DNA of 64,000 nt. Origin: Balanoglossus misakiensis. Taxonomy: Eukaryota > Hemichordata. Each line of letters opens with the position of its first letter. Position 1 is the first letter of the stretch. The position numbers and the translations under genes are program-made. Below the pieces are notes generated by a model. That model was not told the origin of the DNA, made no database searches, and saw only the letters and a program-made list of their open reading frames with translations. The stretch spans positions 9,176,001 through 9,240,000 of the forward strand of contig CM082597.2 in the NCBI GenBank assembly GCA_040954595.2. The letters run 5' to 3'. This document shows, one piece after another, positions 22,056 through 33,742 of this stretch.

Positions 22056-22224
22056 GTTTTTTTTTGTGTGTGTCTCAGTGTCAGATTATTATTATTGTTT
22101 TTTTTTCTTCTCTCTTTTGGGTATATGGACTTTTTTTAAAGTCTGAAATAAAGAATTATTATTATTTGTTAGCTGTTGCCATTCAAATGTGTCTACGCAA
22201 ACCCGGCTACACTGGCAGTGGGCT

Positions 22225-22375
22225 TTGACTCTAAGTCGCTAATGTTGTGGGAGGTTTCATTAGCATTGTAGTCACATGTAGTGGATAGTAGTTTGGGAAA
22301 TTGCCTGAAATACGTCAGCAGACCAGTGATTTTCTTGCACGAAGGGAGTATGGTACCAGCAATAATCAGAGATCA
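22225..22375 (+). repeat. Right direct repeat flanking LINE-1
   Basis: The counterpart of 18,845-18,990: AATGTTGTGGGAGG, TTTCATTAGCA, CTGAAATACGTCAGCAGACC and AGTGATTTTC. Its position suggests LINE-1 landed in, or next to, a repeated unit. Confidence 0.6.
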
Positions 22376-22429
22376 GGCTTCGTTGCCGTTCAAAAGTTCC
22401 TACTTCAGTCGTGATGTTGCAACTGGACG

Positions 22430-23045
22430 TTCAGTATGGGGGTCGGCCCGCAGGTGGCCGTGTGGGTTATCAGGTCGCCCGTAACGGCACGCAGCTACAT
22501 GCAGCTGTATGGGACCAAAATAATACACCCGATTCGGGGGTCACCTGTGACACCTGCGTAACTCAATAATTATGTGCATGCGTAATTGTGGGGTCAATGA
22601 AAGGGGTGGTAGCGTGGTATTTGTTGCACATGGATCAATATGAAGTCCGATTTTCCCGTCAAGTTGTGGGCGACCTTATGTGACCTTTCACCTACTTTTG
22701 CTTAGTGAGCATCTACAGAAGATGCATGCAGCTTTGGCTTGGGGGGGGGGGCATATACGGATGGGACCATAATGATATACCAAAGGCGGGGTCACCTGTT
22801 GCACCTGCCTAAGTCATTGATTTTGTACATTTAATTGGACACTAACCAACAGGGCGATAGGTGTGGTTTTTGTTCCACAGGGACGAATGTAAGTGTCAGT
22901 TGGTTTTTGCCCAAATGTATAAGGTGATTTTGATGACCTCTGTCATACAGTGCCATATCTCATCCCGTTGTACAGGTGCAGCTTTGGTATTTGGAGGGAT
23001 GAAACTATCATGAAATGCCAAATACAGGGGGATACCTTTGACACC
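22430..23045 (+). repeat. Repeat X, two diverged units (left of satellite)
   Basis: Two units carry GGGGTCACCTGT, CACCTGC, ATTATGTGCATG or its variant, GGTTTTTGTTCCACA and CCTACTTTTG. They match the reverse complement of the units at 28,985-29,530 and 35,599-35,945. It contains G-runs at 22,741. No ORF is present. Confidence 0.65.
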
Positions 23046-26000
23046 TGCCATGATTTTTTTCAAAAATCGACGAAATTTTGAGATTTTGCAAAGTCGAAAA
23101 TTTGTCATTTTTTGATGATTTTCACCCGTCTTTTTTCAAAAATCGACGAAATTTTGAGATTTTGCAAAAGAGGAAAATTTGTCATTTTTTGATGATTTTC
23201 AACAATTTTTTTAAAAAATCGACGAAAATTTGAGATTTTGCAGTAAAAAATTTGTAATTTTTTGATGATTTTCACCCATGATTTTTTTCAAAATTGACGA
23301 AATTTTGAGATTTTGCAGTCAAAAATTTGTAATTTTTTGATGATTTTCCCCCATGATTTTTTTCAAAAATCGACGAAATTTTGAGATTTTGCAAAGTCGA
23401 AAATTTGTCATTTTTTGATGATTTTCACCCAATGTTTTTTTTTCAAAAATGGACGAACCCATGATTTTTTTCAAAATCGACGAAATTTTGAGATTTTGCA
23501 GTCAAAAATTTGTCATTTTTTGATGATTTTCACCCATGATTTTTTTTCACAAATCGACGAAATTTTGAGATTTTGCAGTCGTAAATTTGTCATTTTTTAA
23601 TGATTTTCCTCCATGATTTTTTTTCAAAAATCAACAAAATTTTGAGATTTTGCAAAGTCGAAAATTTGTCATTTTTTGATGATTTTCACCCATGATTTTT
23701 TTCAAAAATCGACGAAATTTTGAGATTTTGCAAAGTCAAAAATGTGCCATTTTTTGATGATTTTCACCCATGATTTTTTTCAAAAATCGACGAAATTTTG
23801 AGATTTTGCGAAGTCGAAAATTTGTCATTTTTTGATGATTTTCACCCATGATTTTTTTCAAAAATCGACGAAATGTTGAGATTTTGCAAAGACGAAAATT
23901 TGTCATTTTTTGATGATTTTCACCCATGATTTTTTTTCAAAAATCGACGAAATTTTGAGATTTTGCAAAGTCGAAAATGTGTTATTTTTTGATGTTTTTC
24001 ACCCGTTTTTTTTTCAAAATTTGTCATTTTTTGATGATTTTCACCCATGTTTTTTTTTAAAAAATCGACGAACCTATGATTCTTTTCAAAATCGACGAAA
24101 TTGTGAGATTTTGCAAAGTCAAAAATTTGTCATTTTTTGATGATTTTCACCCATGATTTTTTTCAAAATTGACGAAATTTTGAGATTTTGCAGTCAAAAA
24201 TTTGTAATTTTTTGATGATTTTCCCCCATGATTTTTTTCAAAAATCGACGAAATTTTGAGATTTTGCAAAGTCGAAAATTTGTCATTTTTTGATGATTTT
24301 CACCCAATGTTTTTTTTTCAAAAATGGACGAACCCATGATTTTTTTCAAAATCGACGAAATTTTGAGATTTTGCAGTCAAAAATTTGTCATTTTTTGATG
24401 ATTTTCACCCATGATTTTTTTTCACAAATCGACGAAATTTTGAGATTTTGCAGTCGTAAATTTGTCATTTTTTAATGATTTTCCTCCATGATTTTTTTTC
24501 AAAAATCAACAAAATTTTGAGATTTTGCAAAGTCGAAAATTTGTCATTTTTTGATGATTTTCACCCATGATTTTTTTCAAAAATCGACGAAATTTTGAGA
24601 TTTTGCAAAGTCAAAAATGTGCCATTTTTTGATGATTTTCACCCATGATTTTTTTCAAAAATCGACGAAATTTTGAGATTTTGCGAAGTCGAAAATTTGT
24701 CATTTTTTGATGATTTTCACCCATGATTTTTTTCAAAAATCGACGAAATGTTGAGATTTTGCAAAGACGAAAATTTGTCATTTTTTGATGATTTTCACCC
24801 ATGATTTTTTTTCAAAAATCGACGAAATTTTGAGATTTTGCAAAGTCGAAAATGTGTTATTTTTTGATGTTTTTCACCCGTTTTTTTTTCAAAATTTGTC
24901 ATTTTTTGATGATTTTCACCCATGTTTTTTTTTAAAAAATCGACGAACCTATGATTCTTTTCAAAATCGACGAAATTGTGAGATTTTGCAAAGTCAAAAA
25001 TTTGTCATTTTTTGATGATTTTCAGCCATGATTTTTTCAAAAATTGACGAAATTTTGAGATTTTGCAAAGTCGAAAATTTGTCATTTTTTGATGATTTTC
25101 AACAATGATTTTTTTTCAAAAATCGACGAAATTTTGAGATTTTGCAGTCAAAAATTTGTCATTTTTTGATGATTTTCAACAATTTTTTTAAAAAATCGAC
25201 GAAAATTTGAGATTTTGCAGTAAAAAAATTGTCATTTTTTGATGATTTTCACCCATGATTTTTTCAAAATTGGCAAAATTTTGAAATTTTGAAAAGTAGA
25301 AAATTTGTCATTTTTTGATGATTTTCACCCATGATTTTTTTTCACAAATCGACGAAATTTTGAGATTTTGTAGTCGTAAATTTGTCATTTTTTGATGATT
25401 TTCCCCCATGATTTTTTTCAAAAATCAACGAAATTTTGAGATTTTGCAAAGTCGAAAATTTGTCATTTTTAGATGATTTTCACCCGTCTTTTTTCAAAAA
25501 ATCGACGAAATTTTGAGATTTTGCAAAGTCGAAAATTTGTCATTTTTTGATGATTTTCACCCATGTTTTTTTTTCAAAAATCGACGAACCCATGATTTTT
25601 TTCAAAATCGACGAAATTTTGAGATTTTGCAGTCGAAAATTTGTCATTTTTTGATGATTTTCACCCGTTTTTTTTCAAAAATCGACGAAATTTTGAGATT
25701 TTGCAATGACGAAAATTTGTCATTTTTGATGTTTTTTACTCATGATTTTTTTTCAAAAATGGACGAAATTTTGAGATTTTGCAAAGACGAAAATTTTTCA
25801 TTTTTTGATGATTTTCACCCATTATTTTTTTTCAAAAATCGACGAAATTTTGAGATTTTGCAAAGTCGAAAATTTGTCATTTTTTGATGATTTTCACCCA
25901 TGATTTTGTTCAAAAATCGACGAAATTTTGAGATTTTGCAAAGTCGAAAATTTGTCATTTTTTGATGATTTTCACCCATGTTTTTTTTTCAAAAATCGAC

Positions 26001-28912
26001 GAACCCATGATTTTTTTCAAAATCGACGAAATTTTGAGATTTTGCAAAGTCGAAAATTTGTCATTTTTTGATGATTTTCACCCATGATTTTGTTCAAAAA
26101 TCGACGAAATTTTGAGATTTTGCAGTCGAAAATTTGTCATTTTTTGATGATTTTCACCCGTTTTTTTTCAAAAATCGACGAAATTTTGAGATTTTGCAAT
26201 GACGAAAATTTGTCATTTTTGATGTTTTTTACTCATGATTTTTTTTCAAAAATGGACGAAATTTTGAGATTTTGCAAAGACGAAAATTTTTCATTTTTTG
26301 ATGATTTTCACCCATTATTTTTTTTCAAAAATCGACGAAATTTTGAGATTTTGCAATGTCGAAAATTTGTCATTTTTTGATGATTTTCACCCATGATTTT
26401 GTTCAAAAATCGACGAAATTTTGAGATTTTGCAAAGTCGAAAATTTGTCATTTTTTGATGATTTTCACCCATGATTTTTTTCAAAAATCGACGAAATTTT
26501 GAGATTTTGCAAAGTCGAAAATTTGTCATTTTTTGATGATTTTCACCCATGTTTTTTTTCAAAAATCGACGAACCCATGATTTTTTTCAAAATCGACGAA
26601 ATTTTGAGATTTTGCAAAGTCGAAAATTTGTCATTTTTTGATGATTTTCACCCATGATTTTCTCAAAAATCGACGAAATTTTGAGATTTTGCAAAGTCGA
26701 AAATTTGTCATTTTTTGATGATTTTCACCCATGATTTTGTTCAAAAATCGACGAAATTTTGAGATTTTGCAAAGTCGAAAATTTGTCATTTTTTGATGAT
26801 TTTCACCCATGTTTTTTTTCAAAAATCGACGAACCCATGATTTTTTTCAAAATCGACGAAATTTTGAGATTTTGCAAAGTCGAAAATTTGTCATTTTTTG
26901 ATGATTTTCACCCATGATTTTCTCAAAAATCGACGAAATTTTGAGATTTTGCAAAGTCGAAAATTTGTCATTTTTTGATGATTTTCACCCATGATTTTGT
27001 TCAAAAATCGACGAAATTTTGAGATTTTGCAGTCGTAAATTTGTCATCTTTTGATGATTTTCCCCCATGATTTTTTTCAAAAATCGACGAACCCATGATT
27101 TTTTTCAAAATCGACTAAATTTTGCAAAGTCGAAAATTTGTCATTTTTTGATGACTTCCACCCGTTTTTTTTCAAAAATCTACGAAATTTTTTTAGATTT
27201 TGCAGTCGTAAATTTGACATTTTTTGATGATTTTCCCCAATGATTTTTTAAGAAAATCGACGAAATTTTGATATTTTGCAAAGTCGAAAATTTGTCATTT
27301 TTGATGTTTTTTACTCATGATTTTTTTTCAAAAATGGACGAAATTTTGAGATTTTGCAAAGACGAAAATTTTTCATTTTTTGATGATTTTCACCCATGAT
27401 TTTGTTCAAAAATCGACGAAATTTTGAGATTTTGCAAAGTCGAAAATTTGTCATTTTTTGATGATTTTCACCCATGTTTTTTTTTCAAAAATCGACGAAC
27501 CCATGATTTTTTTTCAAAATCGACGAAATTTTGAGTTTTTGCAAAGTCGAAAATTTGTCATTTTTTGATGATTTTCACCCATGATTTTGTTCAAAAATCG
27601 ACGAAATTTTGAGATTTTGCAGTCGAAAATTTGTCATTTTTTGATGATTTTCACCCGTTTTTTTTCAAAAATCGACGAAATTTTGAGATTTTGCAATGAC
27701 GAAAATTTGTCATTTTTGATGTTTTTTACTCATGATTTTTTTTCAAAAATGGACGAAATTTTGAGATTTTGCAAAGACGAAAATTTTTCATTTTTTGATG
27801 ATTTTCACCCATTATTTTTTTTCAAAAATCGACGAAATTTTGAGATTTTGCAATGTCGAAAATTTGTCATTTTTTGATGATTTTCACCCATGATTTTGTT
27901 CAAAAATCGACGAAATTTTGAGATTTTGCAAAGTCGAAAATTTGTCATTTTTTGATGATTTTCACCCATGATTTTTTTCAAAAATCGACGAAATTTTGAG
28001 ATTTTGCAAAGTCGAAAATTTGTCATTTTTTGATGATTTTCACCCATGTTTTTTTTCAAAAATCGACGAAATTTTGAGATTTTGCAAAGTCGAAAATTTG
28101 TCATTTTTTGATGATTTTCACCCATGATTTTCTCAAAAATCGACGAAATTTTGAGATTTTGCAAAGTCGAAAATTTGTCATTTTTTGATGATTTTCACCC
28201 ATGATTTTGTTCAAAAATCGACGAAATTTTGAGATTTTGCAGTCGTAAATTTGTCATCTTTTGATGATTTTCCCCCATGATTTTTTTCAAAAATCGACGA
28301 ACCCATGATTTTTTTCAAAATCGACTAAATTTTGCAAAGTCGAAAATTTGTCATTTTTTGATGACTTCCACCCGTTTTTTTTCAAAAATCTACGAAATTT
28401 TTTTAGATTTTGCAGTCGTAAATTTGACATTTTTTGATGATTTTCCCCAATGATTTTTTAAGAAAATCGACGAAATTTTGATATTTTGCAAAGTCGAAAA
28501 TTTGTCATTTTTTGATGATTTTCACCCGTTTTTTTCAAAAATCTACGAATTTTTTTAGATTTTGCAGTCGTAAATTTGTCATCTTTTGATGATTTTTACC
28601 CATGATTTTTTTTTCAAAAATGGACGAAATTTTGAGATTTTGTAAAGACGAAAATTTGTCATTTTTTTGATGATTTTCACCCATGATTTTTTTTCAAAAA
28701 TCGACGAAATTTTGAGATTTTGCAAAGTCGAAAATTTGTCATTTTTTGATGATTTTCACCCATGTTTTTTTTAAAAGATCGACGAACCCATGATTTTTTT
28801 AAAAATCGACGAAATTTTGAGATTTTGCAAAGTCGAAAATTTGTCATTTTTTGATGATTTTCGCCAATGATTTTTTTCAAAAATCGACGAAATTTTGAGA
28901 TTTTGCAAATGA
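23040..28912. repeat. AT-rich satellite, ~78-bp monomer with higher-order duplications
   Basis: About 75 tandem copies of a roughly 78-bp unit: TTTTTTTCAAAAATCGACGA, AATTTTGAGATTTTGCAAAG, TCGAAAATTTGTCATTTTTT, then GATGATTTTCACCCATGA. Some monomers are deleted or carry TGGACGAACC-type changes. Superimposed are long duplications: 23,273-24,147 repeats at 24,148-25,022 (875 bp, apparently without change), about 26,040-26,560 repeats 1,497 bp downstream, and about 27,030-27,300 repeats 1,210 bp downstream. Because 78 is a multiple of three, several frames on both strands stay open for 60-125 codons. This follows from the repeat and is not evidence of a gene. Confidence 0.95.
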
Positions 28913-28984
28913 ATAAATAAAAAATAGCGTCAAGGACACTGTGGTCCCATTTGAGGATTATGCGGAAACAGTGACACACCAGAA

Positions 28985-29530
28985 TAAAAATTACAGGTGA
29001 CATTGCAAGCAGATCTGCAAGCAGCAATAGCGGGCCCAAGCAAACATAGCACATAGCAACATAGCAATAAGCATATCTATTCTGGATGCCAAGATATGGA
29101 AAAGTAGGTCAAAGGTCACCTGAGGTTATGCAAAATTTGGGCAAGAAATTTTGACCATATACTGGTCCATGTTCAACAAAAACCAAACCTATAGCTCTAT
29201 TGGTTAGCCTGGAATTAGGTATGCACATAATTAATGAGATATGCAGGTGTCACAGATGACCCCAAATTTTGGCTTTTCAATGTTAGTCCCAACCCTCCAA
29301 ACGCCAAGTCTGTACCTGCTCTGGATGCCAAGATATAGGAAAGTAGGTCAAAGGTCACCTGAGGTCACCCAAAATTTAGGCAAGAAATTTTGACCCTATA
29401 CTGGTCCATGTCCCACAAGAACGAAACCTCTAGACCTATTAGTTAGCCCGGAATTAGGTATGCACATAATTAATGTGTTAAGCAGGTGTTACAGGTGAGC
29501 CCAAAATTTTGCCTTTTATTTTGGCCCCAT
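28985..29530 (-). repeat. Repeat X, two units (right of satellite)
   Basis: CTGCAAGCAGCAATAGCGGG, AAAGTAGGTCAAAGGTCACC, TTTTGACC, CAGGTGTCACAG and the repeated GAATTAGGTATGCACATAAT show two tandem units of about 230-250 bp. They are inverted relative to 22,430-23,045 and in the same orientation as 35,599-35,945. Confidence 0.7.
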
Positions 29531-29948
29531 TGTGCTCACTGACCAATAGACAGTCACTGTACAGGACTATTGCACAGACCAGAATTCCACAATAAGACGT
29601 GGACATAGCTTAACCATAGAGGTATAAGTAAACTTGAGTCTTGAGTCTTTCTTATCTGTATCCATGTCCAAGAAAATCCGTAAATATAAATTGACAAAGG
29701 GAATTCTCTCTGCATTCCATTGTATGATTCTTTGCACCAAGTGTTGCAATGTTTATCTTCCGGTGTGCCCTCTAACAAGTGTTATTCCTCAAACCCCAAT
29801 TTGAGCAATACCTACTGATATGCAGTGAGTACCGCCGTCATTTCGATGTGCGGTAAATGTCTTTTTTTCCAATTCAGAATTTGACTCTGAACGCTTATTC
29901 TCAACCCTAATCACAACTAAGCGTAGAAGGAATCCCTTCATCATCAAT

Positions 29949-30989
29949 ATGGGAGTTTCAGTTGACCAGTGGCGTCAAAAAATCGGTTGTTTTGTCCAAC
30001 CTGTGCATGCTGGAAATCGGTTCGGAAGACATATTGGATTACGTAACGGCATACGACATGTAAGCCTTGCTCTACGAATTTTAGTACTTCTAAAGCTACT
30101 GGTGTGTGGAGATGTAGAGTCAAACCCTGGACCTCAAGTATCAAGTAAAGAAAAACCTGAAGGAGAAAGATGTGTGACAAGACAAATGAAGTTGACCGAA
30201 ACTATGCGCGCAAAGGCAGCGCCCGATGCAAATATTACACGTGGCACTTCATCTGCCGAGTCACCAGCCGAGCCACCTGTCGACCACACGCAGAAAAGCG
30301 ACGCTGGCCTAGACGGACTGAAATCCTTCATCAACTCGAAGCTGTCTACATTGCAAGCGTCCATTGAAGACAGATTTGCCAGGCTAGAAAGAAAAGCGGA
30401 TAGCGACTCCAGTGAAATTAAAGAAATACTAGGAAATGTGGAAAAACGTCTTGGGGAAGCTGGTCAACGCATAGCTGAATTAGAAGCAGAGAACAAAGAG
30501 CTTCGTAGGAGACTCCAAAAGACAGAAGGGGAACAGGATAGACAAGACGGCCAACTTCGTAGGAAGAATCTAATTTTCCACGGCATCACACAAGAAGAAG
30601 AAAAGGAAAACTGGGCTGAGTCGGAATCCAAAGTTCGCGAGGTAATTTCAGACAAACTTCTTTTGCCGAAAGACATTGATATAGAGCGAGCCCACAGACT
30701 CAAAACTAAATCACGTCCTCAGCCTGTTATAGTGAAATTTACGAAATATAAAGACAGGCAACAAGTTTTACAAGCTGCGCGGGACAAATTGCGTTCAACA
30801 GACTACAGAGTTGCCGAAGACTTTTCACCACGAGTCCGCGAAACCAGGCGTAAGCTCGGCCATTATCTAGCTGAGGCTAGATCAAATGGTAAAACTGCTT
30901 CACTTCGCTATGATAAGCTTGTCATTGAACAGGATATTTTTGTATTTGATTGCGATAGAAATGATATTGCGAAATTATCGAAACCATAG
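29949..30989 (+). CDS. LINE-2 ORF1 protein with N-terminal 2A peptide
   Basis: A 346-residue ORF from ATG. Residues 39-53 are hydrophobic (L-A-L-R-I-L-V-L-L-K-L-L) and run directly into G-D-V-E-S-N-P-G-P at 54-62, an exact 2A motif, where the ribosome is known to skip the Gly-Pro bond. The 2A protein should therefore be released as a short peptide and a 285-residue ORF1p. That part has a coiled coil (about 120-200, heptad-rich E/K/L), an RRM-like segment (R-K-N-L-I-F-H-G, I-V-K-F), and a C-terminal basic domain (R-K-L-G-H-Y-L-A-E-A-R), the layout of L1-type ORF1 RNA-binding chaperones. 2A sequences at the start of ORF1 are known from APE-type LINEs of sea urchin and other invertebrates. The stop is a UAG at 30,987-30,989. 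Confidence 0.92.
   Translation: MGVSVDQWRQKIGCFVQPVHAGNRFGRHIGLRNGIRHVSLALRILVLLKLLVCGDVESNPGPQVSSKEKPEGERCVTRQMKLTETMRAKAAPDANITRGTSSAESPAEPPVDHTQKSDAGLDGLKSFINSKLSTLQASIEDRFARLERKADSDSSEIKEILGNVEKRLGEAGQRIAELEAENKELRRRLQKTEGEQDRQDGQLRRKNLIFHGITQEEEKENWAESESKVREVISDKLLLPKDIDIERAHRLKTKSRPQPVIVKFTKYKDRQQVLQAARDKLRSTDYRVAEDFSPRVRETRRKLGHYLAEARSNGKTASLRYDKLVIEQDIFVFDCDRNDIAKLSKP
30108..30134 (+). other. 2A ribosome-skipping motif
   Basis: The bases encode G-D-V-E-S-N-P-G-P, matching the D-V/I-E-x-N-P-G-P consensus in full. The expected skip is between Gly61 and Pro62 of ORF1. The upstream residues are leucine-rich and helical, as active 2A sequences need. A hydrophobic leader next to a 2A could also act as a signal sequence, a double role described for some 2A sequences. 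Confidence 0.93.
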
Positions 30990-33530
30990 GATCGTGGCCA
31001 AGGCCTTCGCTCTTTTTCCAAGAAAGAATCTGCAGGCGTTATTCATAGTTCTGTTAATTCATATGTAAATGTTTCTTTTGTTGTCTGGAATGTGAACGGA
31101 CTCAAGCCCAAATGGGGAAATCTCGAGTTTTTGTCATACCTTAGAAGCTATGATGTAATTTTTCTGACGGAAACTTGGAATCAGGAAGGTAACGTCTACG
31201 AGCTTGATGGTTACCTTAATTTTCATCATTGTCGGCCTAAAAATAAGAAACTTGGCCGTCCGTCTGGTGGAATTAGTGTCTTCTATAAACCGCAGTGTTT
31301 TCAAAATGTCACCTTTTCATGTAGTGATTTATCTGATGATATCGTTTGGTTCTTCTGCCAATCTGGTAGCTTGAAGCTCTGTTTTTGCATTGTTTACTTC
31401 TCACCACATGGTTCTAGCAGTTTCTCTAGTCATTCTTGTTTTCAAATCCTTGAGGATGAGCTTGTAAATTACACAGCTCATTTTCCAGATTTCAAGTATT
31501 TCATCTGTGGTGACTTCAATGCCAGAACGGCTGAAGAGCCAGACGTATTTCAGGAAAGTGAAAAAGAGTCTGATTTTCATGGTGATTTTTCTTTTCCAAA
31601 TGAACAACTTCCAATAAGGTTTTCAAACGATAATTGTGTTAATTTCTATGGTAAACAACTTCTAGAGTTTTGTAAAAGCTCTGGCTTTAGAATTATTAAT
31701 GGAAGGCTGTATAGAGACAAGGGTATTGGGCATTTCACATGTATCACACATTCAGGAGCCAGTGTTATCGATTATGTTTTGTCCCAGTTTTGTGATTTCA
31801 GTTTATTCAGTGATTTTGCCGTCTGTCAAAGACCAGATTCTGACCACCTTCCAGTGACATTTAATCTTGCTGTTGAAATTGCTGTAGATAGAAATTCAAG
31901 GGATAATGTCGCTGCAGAAATTCCCAACAGATATTATTGGAATGATAAATATGTAGACACGTTTAACATGTATTGGGTTGGAGAATCTTATAGAACTTTT
32001 CAAGATGTATTTTATAACGCTATTGCTGATGATAATGTTTCTGAAGCAGCTGATATTGTGTTGCTAACGTTAGAAAATGCTGCAAGTTGTATGAGATCTT
32101 CAAAAAAATCTTCATTTCGCACTTCACATAGAAAAAATGTTTGGTTTGATAAGGAATGTCACCAAATGAAAAGACAGGTCAACAAAGCTCTGAGTCAGTT
32201 CCGCACTTTGAGATCAACAGGTAGTCTGAATTGTTACATCCTGCTTAGAAATACTTACCGTTCTCTTCTAAATATGAAAAAAAGGTCTCATATCGAGAAT
32301 CAAAAGTTTAAGCTCGCAATGGCTGCAAAGAACCACAATTCGAAAGCCTTCTGGGATCTTCTCAAAAGTAAAACATGTGGTCCATCTGAACGTATTCCCC
32401 TTGATGATTGGTTTAATTTCTTTTCCAGTTTATTCACAGAGACCCCTACACATGCTTTTTCACCAAGAGATAATGTGTTTTATAATGAATTGCGTGCATT
32501 CTTAGAGAAACTCGATGTAAATACAGATGTTAACTTTGTTGATAGAATTGATATACTTGACAACGAAATCACTATGGTTGAACTAGAAAATGCGTTCACT
32601 CGTTTAAAAACTAACAAGGCACCAGGCATGGACGGAATGTCGCCTGATATTCTTAAACATGCCCCAGAGTCGTTTAAAGAAATTCTCCTTGTGCTTTGTA
32701 ACAAAATTTTGGACACTGGTGCATTTCCAAATGATTGGGTTTCAGGACTTATAGTGACACTACATAAGAAAGGTTCAAGAGAAAATGTAAATAACTATCG
32801 GGGAATAACGTTGTTACCAGCTGTTACAAAGATTTTTTGCGATATTGTGTACCGTAGATTGCTCGAATGGGTTGAACACCATTGTCCTCTCGTGGAAGAG
32901 CAAGCTGGGTTCAGGAAAGGCTATTGTACCATTGACAACATTTTTATTTTATACACAATCATTTCTCATTACATGTCACTCAGTGGAAGACTTTTTTGCG
33001 CATTTATTGATTTCGAAAAAGCATTTGATAAGGTCAATCATGCATTGTTATTTTATAAGTTATTCAAAATGGGAATTCAAGGGAAAATTTTTACCGTTTT
33101 ACGTTCTATGTACTCCGATGTTAAAGCATGTATTCGTACACCTGTGGGAATAACTGATTTTCTCAGATGTGAACTTGGCGTCCAGCAGGGCAATATTTTA
33201 TCACCTCTGCTTTTCACTCTTTTCATCAATGACCTTGGTAAAGCCGTACATCACATCTTTGCAGGAGTTCATATTGCATGTACCAAACTTTTTTATTTAT
33301 TATGCGCCGATGACTTGTCCCTTTTTAGCAGTACACCTATTGGCCTCCAGCGTCTTTTGAATAAGTTGTCTTTGTACACATGTAAATGGAAGCTAAAAGT
33401 GAATACGGGTAAATCAAAGATAGTTGTTTTCAGACGTGGGGGGAGGTTAAAATCAGATGAAAATTGGTTTTTAGATGGTACAAAACTTGAAGTTGTTCCT
33501 TTTTACAATTACCTGAGGCTCATAATACCA
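30990..33530 (+). CDS. LINE-2 ORF2: AP endonuclease and reverse transcriptase
   Basis: The frame is the same as ORF1 and opens immediately after its UAG. The endonuclease starts near 31,077 (V-V-W-N-V-N-G-L), with L-T-E-T-W, C-G-D-F-N-A-R, V-I-D-Y-V-L-S and S-D-H-L-P-V. Reverse transcriptase follows at about 32,560-33,450: Y-R-G-I-T-L-L-P, Q-A-G-F-R-K-G, F-I-D-F-E-K-A-F-D-K-V, G-N-I-L-S-P-L-L-F and C-A-D-D (33,302-33,313) in place of Y-A-D-D. There is no AUG before about residue 290 of the endonuclease/RT frame, so initiation must be unconventional. After about 33,530 the homology stops and the frame runs into another repeat, so the 3' end is lost. The endonuclease nicks target DNA and the RT copies the element RNA there. 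Confidence 0.88.
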
Positions 33531-33532
33531 CA

Positions 33533-33742
33533 TGGGGTGCTCCCTCCATGCTTTTATTGTGTGTGTTTTATTGTGTGTGCTCAACAAAAAATCCCAACAT
33601 TAACCCTAACCGTTTAATATACCATAACAACAAACACACGTGACCATATTTGTTTGTTTATTATGCCAATCAATAACAACAAACAAAAACACACACAAAC
33701 ATACACACGCACAATAAAATCATAGAGGGAGCGCCCCCTGTG
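33533..33742. repeat. Foldback element with GGGAGC...GTGTGTG ends
   Basis: GGTGCTCCCTCCATGCTTTT and ATTGTGTGTG are mirrored at the right by CACGCACAATAAAATCATAG and AGGGAGCGCC. A related pair of arms lies at 61,812-62,095. It truncates LINE-2 and joins a LINE 3'-end fragment in both places. Confidence 0.6.

Noticed and set aside
23415-28164. Many ORFs of 60-125 codons in the satellite, for example a basic 26-residue repeat on the minus strand
   Set aside because: The monomer is 78 bp, so any stop-free frame repeats indefinitely. Both strands and several frames are open, with no start context, splice site or domain.
33600-33620. Telomere-like TTAACCCTAACC
   Set aside because: Only two units, inside a foldback element, with no array.
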